From the NCBI GenBank assembly GCA_015143295.1, contig CM026570.1, positions 3,868,047-3,932,046 on the forward strand: a stretch of DNA of 64,000 bases, given 5' to 3'. Below are positions 1 to 13,109 of this stretch, piece after piece; the stretch's first letter is position 1; every line of letters starts with the position of its first letter. Origin of the DNA: Tetracentron sinense (Eukaryota; Streptophyta; Magnoliopsida; Trochodendrales; Trochodendraceae). The notes beneath the pieces were generated by a model that was given only the letters and a program-made list of their open reading frames with translations, ran no database searches and had not been told where the DNA came from. The position numbers were made by a program, and so were the translations under genes.

Positions 1-328
1 GTTGTAAAGATAGGTTTGTTTCATATCTATTCAATGAATTAATTGAAGAACAGTAGGTGCACTGTAGTCTCTAGTTTACAGGCGCAATTCTGTCCCTTTT
101 ATGTGTAATTGAATCTCAGTACATTATCACCTAACTCTAACCTTGACTAAGCTATTGAATGCTTGCGAGATAGGATCTGAGTGAGATATACGATCAAGTG
201 ATGATAGCCAAGAAACAGAATCATAAAGAATGGGACTTTTATGCTGATAAATATTAGTTACCTATGAACTTCTTGATCTAATGAAGACATGCTCTGGTGA
301 CAATGTGGTTTCTATTTGTAATTTGCAG

Positions 329-3300
329 TTTATTTTTTCAACTGCTGTTGATGGGAAAATTAAGGCCTGGCTGTATGACAATGTGGGTTCCAGAGTTGAC
401 TATGATGCTCCTGGACACTGGTGTACTACAATGCTTTACAGTGCTGATGGAAGTAGGTAAGATGAGAGAAAAAAAAAAAATATTAAGCTTAATAATCTGA
501 AAATCTTAGCTTTGATTTCTTATAAATATATTTTTCTGTCAATTTATACATACATGAGTTACAATTGATCCTTTCTATCTCAGATTGTTCTCTTGTGGGA
601 CAAGTAAAGACGGGGACTCTTTCCTAGTTGAATGGAATGAAAGTGAAGGATCAATAAAGAGGACGTATTCTGGATTTAGAAAGAAATCAGCTGGTGTTGT
701 ACAATTTGACTCGGCAAAGAATCACTTTTTGGCTGCTGGTGAAGATAACCAGATAAAATTCTGGGACATGGATAGTATCAACATTCTCACAAGTACAGAT
801 GCTGAGGGTGGACTCCGGGTCAGCATTCTATAATTTTTTGATGTGTTTTTTTATCTGACAAACACTTCAACATTTCAATCAGATCCTTGACATCATCACT
901 TTGATTTCTTCAGACTCTTCCGTGTTTGAGATTCAACAAGGAAGGAAATCTTCTTGCTGTTACTACTGCTGACAATGGATTCAAGATCCTTGCAAATGCT
1001 GATGGTCTCCGATCTTTGAGAGCAATCGAAAGCCGATCTTTTGAAGCATTGAGAACTCCCATTGAACCTGCTGTAATTAAGGTTGCAATGTTCTTTTTCT
1101 TCTTATTTATATAGAAATTTTTTCCTTTTAATTTTTTTACATTATGGGATCTATAGAAACCTCTCCTAGAAATGTTGTGTTTGTATATCAGGTTTCTGGT
1201 GCTACTGCAGTTGCAAACATCAATCCAGTCATTAGTAGAGTTGAACGTATTGACAGAAGCTCTCCTACCAGGCCTTCTGCTATTCTTGTATGTCAGATTA
1301 TTTAAAATAGAAGTTTACCTATGTTCCTTTAAAAATGATGTGTGTTAGTTACAGAAATAACTATGACAATTTAGGGAAAAAACATCTTGCTCTTTCTTTG
1401 TGATGCGTTGCACTAAACAGAGACCAAATTACTGATCAATATAATACCAATAAAAAATTATAGAAATGTAGCTAAAAAATAAAAGGATAGTTTGTGTTGA
1501 GGTTATTCTAATCTAGAACACCTCTTAATTTTTTTCTTCATCTAAAGTCAGACTCTTGATGCTTATGCTGCTCTTATGGTAGGACTCTTCCTCAGTACCA
1601 ACTTAATAAAAGTCTCATCTATTGGACTCTTGATATTGCTCTTATGGTAGGAATCTTAGTTACACCAATTCTGGATACATATTCTTATGCCTCTCATGTT
1701 TACCTAGTTGTTAAATCCAAATCGAATCACAAAATCGTAAGAGGGTAGATTTAATTTAAATTGGGATCCAAATAATAGATCGAAGGATTCATTGTGATAT
1801 TTTAAATGGTTGGTAAAAAAAATACAAAAAGTATGTAATAATTCAGAAACAATTAACTATACATCTAATTTCATGCATATCTATGAAATTGAAACCAAGT
1901 AATGAGCATTTCCGGTCCATACATTCATAGATTCCGCTGAATGACTTCTATGTATTGATCATAATTTCCTAACATCATAGTCCAAAACTTCAATCAATTA
2001 AAGTGAATCCATACAATAAAAAACAAAATAGGAACACGTTATATGCGTATATATATATAAATTAAATCAATGACTCGCACAAGGTTTGGAGATATTTCCT
2101 CTCTCGATTGGGAACTAGCTGGGTGTTTCCTCTCTCCTTCCGGGACTCCTTATCCTGTAAGTTCTCGGTGCGTTTGGGGGAAGAGGGCTTTGAAAGGGGC
2201 GCTATGCTTTTCACCTCCGTTGCTTGGTCCCTTAGGATTGAACGGAACTCGAGGGTCTTTGAGAACTCCCTCTCCCATTCATCAGTACTTGTCTACGGGC
2301 TGCTCATCTTCTACAACATTGTTGCTCCACCCTAGAGAATTTTGACTCAGCATGGCTCTACTTTTTGTTGTAACAGCAAGCTTTCTTTTAAATTTCATCA
2401 TTGTAGTGCTGTTATTTCCATTTCTAGCAGGGCCTGGGCTCACTCCCTTGTGACCCCTCGCCCACCTTGTATTTCATTCTCAAATCAATTTATCTCTCCT
2501 ATTACCGATGAAAAAAAAAGACTCCATCATCAATCGTCGTCTGGAGGACTAATAAGATCATCCTCTTAAGTTCATCCCCTTAATCTATATATTCAGAAGC
2601 CGATGTGGAAACATATTCTTCTTCCTGGATATTTCCTTATAATTTCCCTTTCTCTTTCCCCTATCATTGTTTGTTATAACATTCTTGTTAGACTTAGTAG
2701 GGGACTTGTAGTATACTTCAAGACTATAGATATTAGAAAATAAGTATTTATATTATAAAAATTAATAACCAATGTACAAATTCAGTGTTCATATCTCATT
2801 GTCTTTGATGGGCTTTACTAGAATCTTCTTCCTCTTGAAAACACTCATTTATGTCTAGCTCTAAGGTGTTATCCGGAAGATCTGGATCATCCTTTTCGGT
2901 AATCCACTCATCATTCAAACTTCATATCCTATAACCATATTGCACCAAAATCTTTCTCCCCTCCCCTTATTGAAGCTTGAGTTGCATATTGTACTTAACA
3001 ACTACAAAATCATAAACATTTTTTTGTTCCTGTCTATTCCTGTTTTTTTTTTCTTCATATGTAGCTTCATGTTAATTAATGAGTAAACATTGTTATGTTT
3101 GTACCAATGTTTTAAAACGTGAAGGCGTGAGGCGAGGCATTAGGACCTCAAGATGTGTGAGGTGTAAGCCTCACAAGAAACCTTCATGCTTTCTAATTTT
3201 AACAAATAAATAAAATATAAGAAAATTTGTAAAAAAATTTAAAACGTTAATGAAATATTATAGTATATATATACACATATATACATAGAGAGATACATTT

Positions 3301-5858
3301 ATATATATATATGTGTGTGTGTGTATTCGTGTACCTTGTGTGTGTTCGTATGGGTGCACGCATACACATAGGAAATATTATATAAATTAGTTGAAACAAA
3401 TAACAAATTAAAAAATGACATTTAAGTATCAGTTGTGGCTAGAAACCTAATTTTAGTTAATGTATTAGATGTATGCCATAAAAATAAAGCGAGCTTCAAA
3501 GCATGAGGTGTGTGCCTCATGGGGTTTAAGCCTCTTGGTTGAGCTTCATGGCATTTTCCTTAAGCCTCGCCCCGAGGCGAGCCTCAAGGCGTAAACCTCA
3601 CACGCTTTTTAAAACACTGGTTTGTACTTCTAAGAATCGCATAAGCATCATAAAGCAATACAATATTCTATTTCTACATCTACAATTTACATTTTATTTT
3701 CATTTATTTTTTAAGTTTTTATTTCTATTTTTATATCCTTCTATTAAAAAAAATTAAATGCTCAAATGCTCCATGTCTAGCAAACTTATGCAAATAGAAT
3801 TCATTCTCCGGTTGTTCGTTCCATAACTCTACATCTAGATTCCAGAGAGATGTATATATATATATAAAAGAATTTAAATAATTAACTAATAAAGTCTTGG
3901 AAAATAAAGTAACAACAAATGAATCAAAATACTTGGTAATTTTGTTCACTTAGTTAACTTTGTCGTTGCCCTTCTGAATATTTCTTATGCTCCCTTGAAC
4001 AAGTTGATTTGTTCATCGAAACCACTTTATTCTTTTAAAGACGAGACCTCCTCTCCATGAAATCATATAAAGTCCTGTTCTTTTTGCGGGATTTGGAGGT
4101 GGGGCGTTTGATTTTCCAGGGTTTCATGATTTTGACGCTGATCTTTTTATGAAATGTCCCACTAAGTCCCAATTCACTTTAAATGCCATAAAATAAGGTT
4201 TTCAACACCCACCAAAATGTCTCAGAAATGAATTCTCATTACTTGAGACATTTTAAATGGGGAGGAGCCGGATAAAAATAGGTTACTGCCATCAAAATCA
4301 ACCAAATGACGGACTTTAAGAAGAGGAATAGTGCTCTGCATGCAATACTTGATAGCCGACCAAAAATCAACATCTCCTAGCACAATCCCTTGAACACGCA
4401 TCTCATCGCCTTGCAAAAGAAAGTTTCTACCTTACAAGTACACCTATTCTTTCATTTCTCTAAATTAGTCTTCTTCTTCTTTCTCTTTTCTCCTTACAAG
4501 AAATTAGGGTTTCAATATTTCTACTTCAGTAATAGGAAAGTTTTTGGTGTAAGAAATTAGACAGTTGATGGGATTCATGCATGAGGTCGGAACAAAAGTC
4601 GCAAAACAAACAAGTAGACAACCAATCGCCCCCTTATATGTATAAAATGTAATCCAATTCTATGTGTTTGATGCGGGCGTGAAAAACCAATTGGAACCCA
4701 TATAGGTTGCATTCAGTTTATCACAATAAGGAGAGATAGGTTGGTCTAGAGAAACACTAACGTCACACATCACAAAGGTAATCCACATGGGTTCAACATC
4801 ATGACTGCAAGAGATTAATGCTCAGCTTCCACACTTGACCTAGCAATGGTTGATTGCTTCTTACACTCTAAGAGACATAGTTGGACCGGAGAAAGAGTGT
4901 AGTCATGCTGATTGTCAATTTTCTTTACAGCCAGCCCAATCAGCATCAAAGAACCCATATCAAGAAAAGAAAAAGGGCGCTTGACCTGCAAGAGATTAGT
5001 GCTCAGCTTACACGCTTGACCTAGCAACGTTTGATTGATTCTCTGCACTCTAGGAGACACAATTGGACATGAAAAAGATAGCATAACGTGATGCCGATTG
5101 TCGATTGTCTTTACAGCCAGCCCAATCAGCGTCAAGAACCTGTAAAACAATTTCAAGAAAAAGGGACATCAAGAAAATTGGCGTCTTGCTCTTCACTTGT
5201 GACGCATTGTATTAAATAGAGAGATCACTAAACAAATAAAGACACAAGGGAGATTTTGTTGAGGTTTTTCTAATCTAGAACTCTTGATTTTGTTCAATCT
5301 TGAATACCTTTGGATATTGTCTATGATAATTGATAGCTTAGTTTTTTCTGATCTAGAACACCTCTTGTGTTTCTTGTTCTCATCTATTGAAGGACTCTTA
5401 ATTTTGCTCTTACAGTAGGACTCTTGCTCAACACCAATTCTTGATAGATGTTTCATCTGTTGAACTCTTAAGCCTGCTCTTATGGTAGGACTCTTAACAA
5501 CAAGAGCCCACTATAGCTTAGTTTGTTCTGACCTTTCAAGTTTGTTCTGATCTAGAACACCTCTTGTCTATGCTATAATGTTATTATCTTGGCCAGACAT
5601 GAGCTCGACATATCAGAAGCAAGCACTATGTGAAGCCTCTGACTCCCCAGTGTTGGGTTTGGGGACTTCTACCATCATAGTTACAAAATTCTCTAATTTT
5701 CTTTAAAATTCCCGAACAATACCCGAATTTTTCGTCTAACGATTAATTCACGAAATATTTATGACTTTTGGAAAAAAAAAACTTTTTTAAAAAGTGGCGA
5801 ATTAAACACAAATTAATCACGATTTTTTGAAAAAGTCTCAAATAAATATCTAATATAT

Positions 5859-5914
<56 letters not shown>

Positions 5915-8900
5915 CTAATTAGTAATCTTATTTTATATTTTTCCTATCTTCCTAGACAGTTTCCCGATTTATTTTGGAATTTTTCCTTAGACGAACGAAT
6001 AATTCCTGAACTTGGACTTGGTAACTATGCTACTAGAGCATGCCAAAAGATTTTTTTCTATTAGAGTATCCCTGCTGCTTCTTACCCGAGGATTTGTAAG
6101 AAGCTATTGCATGACTACAGCTTAGTTAACTTGTTCTCTGACATTTAATTTTACTAAATACTTTTGTAGAATGGAGTTGATCCTACGAATAGAAGTACGG
6201 AAAAGCCAAGAACTTTGGAGGATGTATCTGATAAAACCAAACCCCGGGAAATTTCTGAAATTGTCGATCCAGTGCAGTGTCGAGTAGTTACCATGCCAGA
6301 CAGCGCAGATCCTTCCAGCAAGGTGGATTAAGTGTTTTATCAATATCATGCTGTACATAACAATCCATCAGTCATACTAGTTATTACATTTTAATGGCCC
6401 CATCTCAGGTTGCTCGCCTTCTTTACACAAATTCTGGTGTTGCTGTTTTGGCTCTCGGGTCAAATGGGATTCAGAAGCTATGGAAGTGGAGCCGCAGTGA
6501 ACAAAATCCACGTGGAAAGGTAATGGTTTGTATGAAATAGGTTTATATGTTAATTGATTTGTGTGGAATATTTACATATGACTTCTTGGAGGAGAGATTT
6601 CTGAATTGAGTGAGGGTTTTCAAGGCCACTGCCAGTGTTATCCCACAGCATTGGCGACCAAACAGTGGTCTTCTTATGACTAATGATGTCTCAGATGTCA
6701 AACTTGAAGAAGCAGTCCCATGCATAGCACTTTCAAAGAACGACTCATATGTTATGTCTGCCTCTGGTGGAAAGGTTTCATTGTTCAACATGATGACTTT
6801 TAAGGTAAATTGGTTGCAAATCAGTATATACATGCGTTTTTGTGTATTTGTGCATGTATTGTGGATTTTTCCAGCCTTGGCAATCTTTGTATGGTTGGGC
6901 ATGAAATTACATTGATGTGCAGGTAATGACAACATTCATGCCACCTCCACCAGCTTCAACCTTCCTAGCATTTCATCCTCAAGATAATAACATTATAGCA
7001 ATTGGAATGGAAGATTCAACAATCCACATTTACAATGTTAGGGTGGATGAGGTAATTACTTTAAAGCATCTAATTGTGTCTCATAAAGGGATTTGAACTG
7101 CTTTCTCAATAGAAAGTGGTTTGTATTGCAATTTTCAGGTAAAAACAAAATTGAAAGGTCACCAGAAGCACATTACTGGTTTAGCTTTTTCCACCAACCT
7201 AAATATCCTGGTTTCATCAGGTGCTGATGCTCAGGTAAGTTGCACCCATGGTTATGTGCTAATTTGTATATCCTGCCACATGCATTGTATAATACCATCT
7301 ATGGCTATGTTCGTTTCTCTTTAAGACTCAAACTGTAGCTTCATTGCTTAAGCTTTCCTTTTTTTCCCTTCTGTATTCATTTGGGTAGGAAGCTTTCCTT
7401 TCCTCATTTACTTCCTCCACTTGCTTATAAGCAAAATGCAGATCTAGTAAATCTTGTCAACGAGTAGAACCAAGCATGTATGATAATGCTTGAATAGTTT
7501 TTTATCTTTTGAGAACTGCTTGAAGTTCCATGTTTTTTTCTTGTGAAGGTTTACTTAACTGCCATCATTCAGTGGAAGGGCCTCTTTTCTCGACATGTTG
7601 CTGAATCTTAAAATCTTAACCTCCATGTAGAGGACAAGCTATCCAACCCTGACTTGGTGTTTGGTAATATATATATATATATAGGGGGAGGACAAGATAT
7701 CCAACCCTGACTCGGTGCTTGGTGATATATATGTACATACATAAGTATGTAGCCATGTAGGTGTATATATGAATGCATATTTGTGTGTGTGTGTGTATAC
7801 ACACGCGCGTGCACACAATACACATATGTATATATATGCATGTGTACTTATATATGAAAGATTAATATATATGCATGTGTACTTATATATGAAAGATTAA
7901 TTTAATTTTGGCAAGAAGTCTTACTCCCTTGCCTGTTTGGCCAAGGGGCCATTACTTCGGGTTCTTGCCTAGGTGGCTGCACAACCATACGAGTGCTTTT
8001 AGCAACAATGGAACTATGAAAAGCTTGATACCACTGTAGGGATGGCAACGGACCGGGTTAATTGGATAACCCGCCCCGACCTGCCCCTATTGGGACGAGT
8101 TTGGAAGGTTCATAAACGGGGTAGGAGTGGGGATGAGAAATGATGGGTAAACCTGATCCGAGTTCGTGCCGGGGATGGATTTAAGTTGTCCCGGTCCACC
8201 CCCGCCCCCGCCCCGTTTTAAATTTAAATGCCTATTTTACCCTTTAAATTATTCCTAAAATTACCTCAGTATCATACGTATAATATGAAATACCGAACCG
8301 ACCCACACCGACTAGTGTTTAACGGGACAAGGTTGAACGAGGCTAAGAAGGGTTTTGACGCCCCTCCCCACCCCACCCCATTCTATGCATATAGTGTTCG
8401 TTCTCCTTTTCTACCTGCTATACATTGCTAATTGATTCTCTTTTCCCCTCGTTATTATTCCTTCCCCCCCCTTCCATATGTGTGAAGATCTCTTCATCTA
8501 CAACATATCTTCCCATCTTAGGTTTCAATTCTAATTTTTGACCTTTTTTGTACATTTAGGCCATCCGTGTTAACCCTGATTTTTTTTTTGTTTATACATG
8601 TGACTGCACTCTAAGTCCATCCTAATAGCCTTCTTTTGTTTTGGTTGTTTCTGTGGGTAGCTAAATTTTTTTTTTTGGCCGATATGTGGTATGGACCACC
8701 CAAAGTTGGAAAGAGGAAATTAAGAAAGATTACTGAACGGAACATCCCTTATAAATCTTGATGTGGGATCCCAAGCATCAGATATTGATGCTAGGGAACT
8801 TTGAGCATTTAGTTTCTGCTCTACTACGGAGTGAATTTGTGCATAAGAACTTCCAATTTCTTCTTGGTATAGCTCAGTCTGATGTCTGCCCAGATGTTCT

Positions 8901-10978
8901 TTTTTTTAATAGGCAAATGAAGTTATCATATTAAAAATTGGAGAAGCTGATATAGGGATTCACAAAGAGTGAACCGAAACGACAGAAAGAAAATAATGAC
9001 AAAACCACACCAGAAAAGAAGCACATGCAAAAGGCCACGGCTAAATTATCTCTTAAGTTCAAAAACCCGATCCTCTCCCTCCTTGTGGCTGCACCCCTGA
9101 TCGAATCCCATGCTCCAACAAGCTTTCAAGTCTGCTTGGTGACTCGTTCACTTGATAGGGAAGAGTCCTCAGAAATTCACCTATTCCGCTCTTTCTAGAT
9201 GGACCAGGGAACTGCCCCTGGAATAAGCGCCCATAAGTGTCCTAGACGCGAACCCCTCACGCCCGACTGCCAGCAAGATAAGAAACTCTGGAAGGAATAG
9301 GGAAAAACCCATATAACTCCAAAGTGAGCTAGAAAGAAGCTCTAGATGAAGTATGCGAAAGGGCAGTGCAATAGCAACTTTAGCAAGTGATCTACCCAGA
9401 TGTTATTTTGCTTTCACTTTTCCCCTATATCCTTTTAGGTCAGTCTACGAGTGTCAATGTACTTTGTTTATAAAACCACATCCTTTCACAGTTTGTGTCA
9501 ATTTGATTTTCCCTTGCAATTAATTGGATGGAAAGCTGGTACCAGGGTGAGGCATTTACACAGTGGCATGCGAGACTTTTTTTTTGGCTTTACTAATATT
9601 AATACAACCATTGTTTTCTGCAGCTTTGCATATGGAACACTGATACATGGGAAAAGAGAAAGTCAGTTATAATCCAACTGCCCACTGGAAATATGCCTAC
9701 TGGTGACACCCGAGTACAGTTCCACTCTGATCAAATCCGTTTGTTGGTGTTCCATGAATCACAGCTAGCAATATATGATGCCTCTAAGATGGATTGCATC
9801 CGGCAGGTAGAAAGCTACTACTCAAATACATGATATGTTGATGACTGGTAACAGATTACTTATGTGTTCTATTGTGGCAGTGGGTGCCGCAAGATGTACT
9901 GTCTGGGCCAATATCTTATGCAGCATACTCATGCAACAGTCAACTAGTTTATGCTGCCCTCTGCGATGGTAACATTGGGGTGTTTGATGCTGATAGTCTG
10001 AGACTAAGATGCCGTATTGGCCCATCAGCATACCTGCCCCAGGCAATGTCAACCGGGTAAGTTAGAGCATCAAGACTTGCCCCCCAGGCACTGTTATTGC
10101 ATGGCTTCTATTGTAATCTTCTGATATGAACTGAGTTTGTGATATTTACAATTTTCACTATCTGTTTATTGTGTTATGATGTAATACATCTCCGCAGAAA
10201 TGATACTCTGCGTTGGTAATTTTTGGATTCCTAACTTTATAGTTTAACTTTTCCCATTTTTTAGCCAATGATTTGGTTGATTTACCTGCATTGAACTTGG
10301 AGAAATTAGTCATTTCTTGGTCACACCTTCTTTTAATTCCTTTTCTTCTCTCACCGGTCACTCGTCAGTTTCTTTGCGAGTTTCCTCCAACATCAATTTG
10401 ATTTTAGTCTTATTCTAGATGTTTTCTTCCTGTTGTCCAGATAGTAATTTTTTCCCCCAGATAGTAATTTTTTTCCCCAGATAGTAATTCTCATTTGGTG
10501 TAGGAATCATCAAATTGGTTTTAAGAGCACTGTCAAACGAGCAATTTATAATAGCTCTCAAGGCGTTCTTTACCTCTCTTTTTTGTGTGTAATCATGATC
10601 AGTTCCAACTCAACTCTGCCATCTCTTTCCCTATTCTCTCTCCCTCTCTCTCTCTCACTCACACACACACACGCACACACACATGGTTTCAGTCGTTTCA
10701 GTGCTTACAAGCATTTATCTATGTTGAATTTCATCTTCATCATTGAGTCCTGTGGTTTTCTATTTTATAGCAGCCAAGCTGTGTACCCGCTTGTTGTTGC
10801 GGCACACCCGCAGGAGCCAAATCAATTGGCTGTTGGATTGACAGATGGATCCGTTAAAGTGATAGAGCCCTCAGAGTCCGAGGGGAAGTGGGGAGCTGTT
10901 GATAACGTGATATCGAATGGCAGGACAGCAGCATCATCTGCCACAAGCAACCCCACTCCTGAGCAGCCTCAGAGATGA
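329..10978 (+). CDS. TPR: TOPLESS/TOPLESS-related co-repressor, C-terminal WD40 half (5' end outside window)
   Basis: This is a Groucho/Tup1-type transcriptional co-repressor of the nucleus, recruited by EAR-motif proteins such as Aux/IAA and JAZ. Exons read by eye: 329-456, 584-818, 914-1081, 1192-1287, 6170-6322, 6409-6519, 6625-6804, 6923-7051, 7139-7234, 9624-9806, 9881-10056, 10771-10978. Together they give 620 residues in one frame ending in TGA. Family-typical strings are DGKIKAWLYDN, SCGTSKDG, GFRKKSAGVVQFD, RFNKEGNLLAV, GSNGIQKLWKWS, HQKHITGLAFS and GLTDGSVKVIEPSESEGKW. These are the second WD40 propeller and the C-terminal tail, which ends PEQPQR. The family is about 1130 residues long, so the LisH/CTLH/EAR-binding half lies upstream of base 1. 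Introns 4 and 9 are large because of transposon insertions. I cannot tell which TPR paralogue this is. The family assignment is very secure; exact exon edges are slightly less so. Confidence -1.
1390..1690. repeat. LTR-like repeat copy 1 in TPR intron 4
   Basis: This block shares several strings with 5200-5560: 'aacaccaattct'-like text, 'ttctaatctagaaca' and repeated 'gctcttatggtaggactctt' units. The second copy lies next to copia RNase H remnants. The two blocks may be decayed LTRs of one copia element occupying much of the 4.9-kb intron. That pairing is inference, because the copies are diverged and the edges are not defined. Confidence -1.
2070..2345 (+). pseudogene. LINE remnant (C-terminal region of reverse-transcriptase ORF)
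   Basis: An open frame at 2108-2335 carries SVAWSLRIERNSRVFENS. It resembles the tryptophan-rich and ERN-R-F-E signature found at the C-terminus of plant LINE ORF2 proteins (zf-RVT region). Base composition here is clearly more GC-rich than the flanking intron. It is short and isolated, and no reverse-transcriptase domain is visible, so it is a fossil fragment inside TPR intron 4. Confidence -1.
3105..3619. mobile_element. hAT-type MITE with perfect 8-bp target duplication
   Basis: The ends are inverted: CAATGTTTTAAAACG on the left and, read from the right, CAGTGTTTTAAAAAGCG, followed by GGCG/GAGGCGAGGC-rich subterminal repeats. The flanks are the identical 8-mer GTTTGTAC at 3097-3104 and 3620-3627. 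Eight-base duplications with CA-N-TG ends are diagnostic of hAT transposons. There is no transposase ORF, so the element is non-autonomous. It sits in TPR intron 4. Confidence -1.
4806..5150 (-). pseudogene. Ty1-copia RNase H remnant, tandemly duplicated
   Basis: On the minus strand the text DADWAGCKDN, followed by ARSSVEAEH-like text, is the copia RNase H signature. Two copies occur head to tail, about 4806-4985 and 4986-5150. Each is broken by stops. This is a dead retrotransposon piece inside TPR intron 4, next to the LTR-like block at 5200-5560. Confidence -1.
5200..5560. repeat. LTR-like repeat copy 2 in TPR intron 4
   Basis: It contains repeated 'tctaatctagaac' and 'gctcttaYRgtaggactctt' units shared with 1390-1690. 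It abuts the minus-strand copia RNase H fragments, which fits a degenerate copia LTR. Its edges are uncertain. Confidence -1.
5854..5909. repeat. AT dinucleotide microsatellite
   Basis: A run of about 50 bases of alternating AT inside TPR intron 4. It is likely length-polymorphic. Confidence -1.
7630..7730. repeat. Two-copy direct repeat in TPR intron 9
   Basis: The unit 'gaggacaagMtatccaaccc' plus 'tgactYggtgYttggt' occurs twice, each copy followed by an AT run. Just downstream (about 7829-7900) a second unit, 'tatatgcatgtgtacttata', is also duplicated. This looks like replication slippage at AT-rich DNA. Confidence -1.
8036..8365. repeat. GC-rich dispersed repeat fragment
   Basis: The block starts 'gggatggcaacggaccgggt', continues with many gggg/cccc strings, and is far more GC-rich than the intron around it. 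It resembles the common plant repeat that begins GGGATGGCAACGG. I see no clear second terminus or target duplication, so I call it a fragment. Confidence -1.
8899..9394 (-). mobile_element. Retroposon with poly-A on the minus strand and 10-bp target duplication
   Basis: A poly-T run at 8899-8907 (poly-A on the minus strand) begins an insert of about 496 bp. The 10-mer CCCAGATGTT flanks it directly at 8889-8898 and 9395-9404. That arrangement is typical of target-primed retroposition (LINE or SINE). No coding domain is recognisable, so it may be a 5'-truncated LINE 3' end. It lies in TPR intron 9. Confidence -1.
10438..10492. repeat. Three tandem copies of a unit of about 21 bp in TPR intron 11
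   Basis: The unit 'ccagatagtaatttttt' plus a C run occurs three times in a row. A simple slippage repeat in the last TPR intron. Confidence -1.
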
Positions 10979-11199
10979 GAATCCATGTACATCAATGTCC
11001 TGATTGCCACAATCTGTAATATCAGTGTACAGTAGTTGGTTTTCAACCTCTAGTATGCGCGTCATCAAAATTGAGCATAGAAAGAAATGGTTAGAGCGAG
11101 ATAAATTCGAGTATAATGTATTTTATTGGCTCTATTCAATGGCATATTCAAATCTTGTATATATTTTTATTTATTTTTCTTTGGATTCATAGTTTCTGT

Positions 11200-11612
11200 T
11201 CATTGATTCTGATACCTGAAGTCAATATCGCGTTCTCTTGAAAATCAGTGAAAAATTGAATCAAACCACAGAAATATTATAAATTCCTGATCCAAAATTG
11301 TATAACTGGAGCCGTTGATAAGAATGTTTTATTTGTCAGATGTTTTTTATGGAACTCATTTATGAGTTTCTAATTTTGAAGTTTTTTTTTTTTTCTGTTT
11401 TTTGGATTGATAAATTTTCAATTTTAAACTGTATTATACTTATGATATTGTGATTTTATGTATTTTTTGAAAAAAAGTAAATAAGCTCAATTGGTGTGCA
11501 TTCTTACAGCAACCATGAGGTCATAGCCCATAGGTTGGTGCAAATTTTTGCACTCTACAGATTTGGAAAGGTCCTGAGTTTAAGTGGAATTTGATCAAAC
11601 CTATGGAGCTAA
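11200..11612. other. AT-rich spacer downstream of TPR
   Basis: The stretch after the TPR stop (10978) contains the presumed 3' UTR up to roughly 11.2 kb and then AT-rich sequence with no coding signature that I can see. Confidence -1.
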
Positions 11613-12093
11613 GGGGCCATTTGGCATCAATTCTAGTGATTATCTCATTCTTAAAAAAATATAATTCTCATAAGTTTTGATACTTACAATCAATTTTGTG
11701 CTGAAAACACATTTGGCAGTTGTCAGTCAGAATCAATAATGAAGAAAAGATATGACAGAATTATGTTTGGATGGAAGTAAAAAACATAAGATTATTGTAG
11801 GCATCAAATATGGCCTATATTCATCAACACATTTACAAGTGTCATGAAATACCCAAAATTTGATTGTGTCCTATTTATCTCGTCTGTTTTCACACTATTT
11901 ATCTCTCTTGTTTTAAGTGCATTTCTTAGATTTAATTTTGTGAAACATCTATTTTTTTGTTTTGCTAAAATTGTGCCAAAAATGGAATGATTCTTAAAAA
12001 CGTTCACTAAAAATGTGTTCTCAAACGTTTTTACAATGTTTTTGTTCCCGAGATAACGATAATCCTTCCCAAGGAACGATGCCAAACAGCCCC
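11613..12093. mobile_element. Tourist/PIF-Harbinger-type MITE with TAA target duplication
   Basis: The left end is GGGGCCATTTGGCATCAA. The right end read inward is GGGGCTGTTTGGCATCGT. The element is bounded by TAA at 11610-11612 and TAA at 12094-12096. A trinucleotide TAA/TTA duplication with GGGGC-N-TTTGGCATC ends is the Tourist signature. It is 481 bp long with no transposase, and the minus-strand open frame inside is not a gene. Confidence -1.
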
Positions 12094-13109
12094 TAAAATT
12101 CTATGAATATAATTTCCCGTTAGGGGCTGTTGGAAACTCTTGACTGCTGCCACAATTTGTTGGCTCTCACTATCATCCATTTTATCCATTATTGTGATTA
12201 TTATCTGGTGGTGGAATGAGAGCCTAAATGTCTTTCTATAACATCTTGGGTTCCAACTATTTTTTTTTTGTTGTAGAGTCAACTTGCTTGCTTTTACTTT
12301 ATTTCTGCTCTGGAGAAAATTTAGGGACATTCTTGAGGAATTTTTGGACTGCGTTCGGAGGACTTTATTAGCAGTTTTAGATCCATTGGCAAAATCAAGA
12401 ATGTCGCCCCTCACATTCTTACAATTCTTGCGACAAGTTCGTGGCGAAACTCCAAGGGATTTCCATTTTCCAATGATGAGCTTCACTAATAGGTGCTGGT
12501 AGACCTCAAGAACCATTTTTTTAATAGGTAAACTTCTACTTTCTGATTTTGATCCCTTCCCCCTGAGTTAGTATGATATGTGCACTTAATTATACTCTCT
12601 CCTTTTGTACACAAACAATAACTTACGTATTTCTGCGCGTTCTACTTCGAGCACTGTCTCACTAATTTTTTTTTTCCAAAGCCATACCAATTCGCTTGCA
12701 TTCCAACTGTATATATTGTCTGATGTTATCACTTATCAATGTGTGACCCGTTGTAAGTTCTGCTAGGCCCTTAATGGTATCTAACTAAATGCTGAGTTGG
12801 TGACACTGACACCCCTTTATAATTAACTGCCCACAAACCTGATATGCAAAGATAGGAAGCTTGTGCCTTGATTGCCATTTAAACATCAATGGTTCTTTCT
12901 TCTTTTCAATGTGCATAATTTTGCGAAGTTTTCCTTCTAATTTCTTACAGTTTACTGAATTCTTAGGAAACATTTGAGTTCAATGCCCTCCATCTCCTGA
13001 AGATTTTCTAGTTCCTTGCAGAAATCCTCCTCAGGTTCCTATACTTGTTCCCTAATGGAGCAACAGTTCGCTAATCCATAGATTATCGCTTTACAGTTAC
13101 GCATATATA
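12094..13109. other. Spacer without recognisable gene
   Basis: AT-rich intergenic DNA. A 161-codon minus-strand open frame (12516-12031) runs into the MITE and shows no family resemblance. A second 'ttaggggctgttgga' at about 12120 looks like another Tourist end without a partner. Confidence -1.

Noticed and set aside
7608-7841. Open frames in the AT/GT-rich block of TPR intron 9
   Set aside because: Tyr/Ile/His/Thr repeats come from simple dinucleotide runs.
12031-12516. A 161-codon minus-strand open frame between TPR and GH28
   Set aside because: It overlaps the Tourist MITE terminus, has no recognisable family text and no likely promoter or splice context; it looks like chance.
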